Part shown: piece after piece, positions 13,199 to 14,876 of the stretch
How the letters are laid out: each line of letters opens with the position of its first letter
How positions within the stretch are numbered: position 1 is the first letter of the stretch
Source of the DNA: Oscillospiraceae bacterium
GTDB lineage: Bacteria > Bacillota > Clostridia > Oscillospirales > Oscillospiraceae
DNA length: 14,876 nt
Direction: 5' to 3'
Assembly: GCA_017409645.1 (NCBI GenBank)
Contig: JAFQSI010000179.1
Span: 1 to 14,876 of the forward strand
Made by a program: the position numbers and the translations under genes
Notes under the pieces: model-generated
Databases searched by the model: none
What the model saw: only the letters and a program-made list of their open reading frames with translations
Told to the model about the DNA's origin: nothing

Positions 13199-13633
13199 TC
13201 ATTGCTCCATCCGCACCAGATACTCGCTGGTCCCGTCCTCCAGCCGGCTTTCATCGGTCAGCCGGAAGCCGTGCCGCTGATAGAAGCGGATGGCTCCTGT
13301 GTTTTTATTCAAGGCCCACAGGGTCTTTGCACTAAGGTGCTCCACCGCATATTCCAGCAGCCTGGTGCCGATGCCCTGACCCTGGAGAACCGGCTCCACG
13401 AAGAGTTTCTTCACTTCGCCGTCCTGTACAAGAATGAAGCCCTTCACAACGCCGTCGTCCCAGACCCGGAGATCCTCCAGCGAATCGGCATACCGCCTTG
13501 CCACATTCGGCACCTGAAGCTCGCCAAAGTAGAACCCGTCATCGAGGAAGATGGGATAAAACTTCAGCCGGTAATTGAATACCTCAATCTCAGCGATCCG
13601 GTTCAGATCGTCAGGGGTTGCCCGTCTTATCAT
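13199..13633 (-). CDS. GNAT-family N-acetyltransferase
   Basis: A 144-aa single-domain GNAT acetyltransferase. The acetyl-CoA loop is clear: VKKLFVEPVLQGQGIGTRLL, with QGQGIG as the Q-x-x-G-x-G pyrophosphate-binding motif, followed by the helix LLEYAVEHL. The conserved tail NKNTGAIRFYQRHGFRLTDE, with the Asn and Tyr pattern seen in amino-group acetylators, comes next. The substrate cannot be told from sequence. ATG at 13633 follows GGAGGT about 6 bases upstream. A possible promoter (TATGAT at 13660-13665 on the minus strand) lies just before it. The gene stands alone and shows no link to the tungsten/formate cluster. Confidence 0.9.
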   Translation of the reverse strand: MIRRATPDDLNRIAEIEVFNYRLKFYPIFLDDGFYFGELQVPNVARRYADSLEDLRVWDDGVVKGFILVQDGEVKKLFVEPVLQGQGIGTRLLEYAVEHLSAKTLWALNKNTGAIRFYQRHGFRLTDESRLEDGTSEYLVRMEQ

Positions 13634-13680
13634 GTTTGACCTCCGTTCTGTTTTTGTATATCATATCCCAAAGGGTGAGA

Positions 13681-13719
13681 AAAGTAAAGAAAACTACTGA
13701 AACGAAACGATTTCAGTAG
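13681..13719 (-). terminator. Intrinsic terminator downstream of the Fic-family gene
   Basis: CTACTGAAA (13694-13702) pairs with TTTCAGTAG (13711-13719), 9 bp with an 8-base loop. On the minus strand a T-rich stretch (13681-13693) follows it, as for an intrinsic terminator of the gene ending at 13728. The plus strand also has T residues after the stem, so it may work both ways. Confidence 0.7.
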
Positions 13720-13727
13720 CTTTTTCT

Positions 13728-14873
13728 TTATTCAGGAAAATGCTGCTCCAGTGAGTAGATAAAGGGCATCTTGCTCATATCCTCGGTTAGGCAGCCCTTT
13801 TTGACCAGGCTGCGCAGGGTGTTTCTGGCGGCGGATTCGGAGTTTCCGAGGATGGCGGCGGCTTTTTTGACGGTGATCTCGGCGGTGCCGGAAACCCGAT
13901 TCATGCGGTCCAGGAGCTTTGACTCATTGGTTGTCAGCTCATTCCGGGAGAGAGCGGCATCGTTCATGCATTGCTCGAAGACATCGAGCATATAGCTGAC
14001 GAAAGGGGAGAGGTCCAGCTATTTTCTGGTCTGGTCGGACAGCTGGGTTTCGGAATCCTCCAGAGAGCGATAATGGCCGTTGATTTCGTTCTTGATGGCA
14101 TTGGACAGGGGCAGGCTCTTCATCTTTTTCCATCCCGCATGATACAGAGAGGAGGCATTGACGATCCGGGCGGTCCGGCCGTTGCCGTCGCACAAGGTGT
14201 GGACATAGACGAAATAGAAGTGGGCGACGAAGGAACCGATCAAACTCTGATCCTGCTCCCGGAATCGGAACCACTGCTCCATCAGGTCGGGGAGCCGCTC
14301 CGGCGTGGCGGGCGTATAGATGGTTCTGGAAACACTGCCGATCTCTACCATGCCGGACCGATAGGGCTTGCCGTCGAGATGGGTGTTCTCGCATACACCC
14401 TCCGTGACCCGCTCCCAGAGGGGCCTGAGATTCTTCCGGGTAATGGGACGGCCGTAGGCGTAGTTGCTGCCACGGACAGCATTGACCACCATTCTTTCGT
14501 CCTTGGTTTGCGGATTCCCGAGATGCTGCTTGACCTGTGTCAAGGAAACATTGGCACCTTCTATGGATGCAGAAGTCCAGGCATCCAGAAGAATGCTTTC
14601 TGTCACATTTTTGCAGTCTGGAAGCTGCTCATACACGGTCCGAAGCTGAGCAGCCCGCCACTCCAGCTTGGTCACTCCGGTCAGATACAGCCGCTCGCCG
14701 TGAATACCTGCCAGAGGCAATTCCCTGCGGTCATAGAGCCGTTCCCCCAGCGCAGCGGCTGCATTGGGAATATTGGACTTGGCCCAATATGTCAGCTTTT
14801 GAATGGTATCCAGTACCGGGATCACTCCTTGAATCTTTTGGTTATCGTAGTATAAAAAGGGTGTTCTGTCCAT
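13728..14873 (-). pseudogene. Fic-family (AMPylase-like) protein gene interrupted by an in-frame amber stop
   Basis: The first 284 codons (14873 to 14019) encode an N-terminal helical region, an inhibitory motif of class II Fic proteins, SASIEG (101-106, (S/T)xxxE(G/N)), and a Fic core HTLCDGNGRTAR (225-236). A TAG at 14019-14021 then stops translation. The same frame continues without a gap for 96 more codons: DLSPFVSYMLDVFEQCM, then a winged helix-turn-helix segment AEITVKKAAAILGNSE and a TAA at 13728. Fic proteins of this type commonly end this way, so the intact protein would be about 381 aa. The usual HPF before the catalytic loop is HTL, while the catalytic His225 and DGNGR remain. The Fic core may still be made as a truncated protein; readthrough or a sequencing error are alternatives. 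The ATG lies at the window edge and directly follows an in-frame TAG. Confidence 0.8.
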
Positions 14874-14876
14874 CTA

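Noticed and set aside
13037..13639. A 200-codon plus-strand frame through the terminator region and the GNAT gene
   Set aside because: It starts inside the operon terminator and is otherwise antisense to the GNAT gene. Its first part (13085-13198) showed no recognisable protein.
1..14876. CRISPR arrays, insertion sequences, tRNA or rRNA genes
   Set aside because: No regularly spaced direct repeats, transposase-like reading frames, or tRNA/rRNA sequence were seen on either strand.

Overview
The window looks like a chromosomal segment of a GC-rich anaerobic Firmicute, most likely a gut Oscillospiraceae-type clostridium. This is inferred from strong AGGAGG ribosome-binding sites, clostridial-type Rex and NuoE/NuoF-like proteins, a Cys-type NAD-linked formate dehydrogenase, and coding regions rich in GCC/GGC/CTG codons. 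The species cannot be fixed from the sequence alone.

Layout. (1) Positions 1-1851, minus strand: a NuoE-like and a NuoF-like subunit (the latter cut by the window edge), the NADH/flavin electron module. (2) 1852-2170: a highly symmetric divergent promoter region. (3) 2171-6240, plus strand: a large molybdo/tungsto formate dehydrogenase catalytic subunit, overlapped by a MobA-FdhD fusion for cofactor guanylylation and sulfuration. (4) 6277-6918, minus: a Rex-type NADH/NAD+ sensing repressor. (5) 7116-8006, plus: a LysR-family regulator. (6) 8040-9210, minus: three genes, an FmdE-family protein, a divergent MoaE-like protein and a small unrecognised protein. (7) 9269-13019, plus: a promoter, a structured leader RNA, a tungstate ABC transporter (tupA, tupB, tupC), and a radical SAM/SPASM protein resembling tungsten-enzyme maturases. 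(8) 13199-13633, minus: a GNAT acetyltransferase. (9) 13728-14873, minus: a Fic-family gene broken by an in-frame amber stop.

How the parts fit. Regions 1-7 form one functional neighbourhood for making and regulating a pterin-dependent formate dehydrogenase that probably uses tungsten. TupABC imports tungstate; the MoaE-like protein, MobA-FdhD, FmdE and perhaps the radical SAM protein build or insert the cofactor; FdhA with NuoE/NuoF exchanges electrons between formate/CO2 and NAD(H), possibly with another partner encoded outside the window. Copies of an ATAG-N7-CTAT box lie upstream of both divergent fdh promoters, each centred near -64, and one lies over the predicted start of lysR. This points to direct control of the complex by the LysR regulator.

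Most notable: TupA appears circularly permuted, with the segment that normally forms the C-terminus placed directly after the lipoprotein signal and linker. Its leader RNA has two mutually exclusive pairings that share one 3' strand just before a U-run, a candidate Moco/Tuco-type riboswitch.
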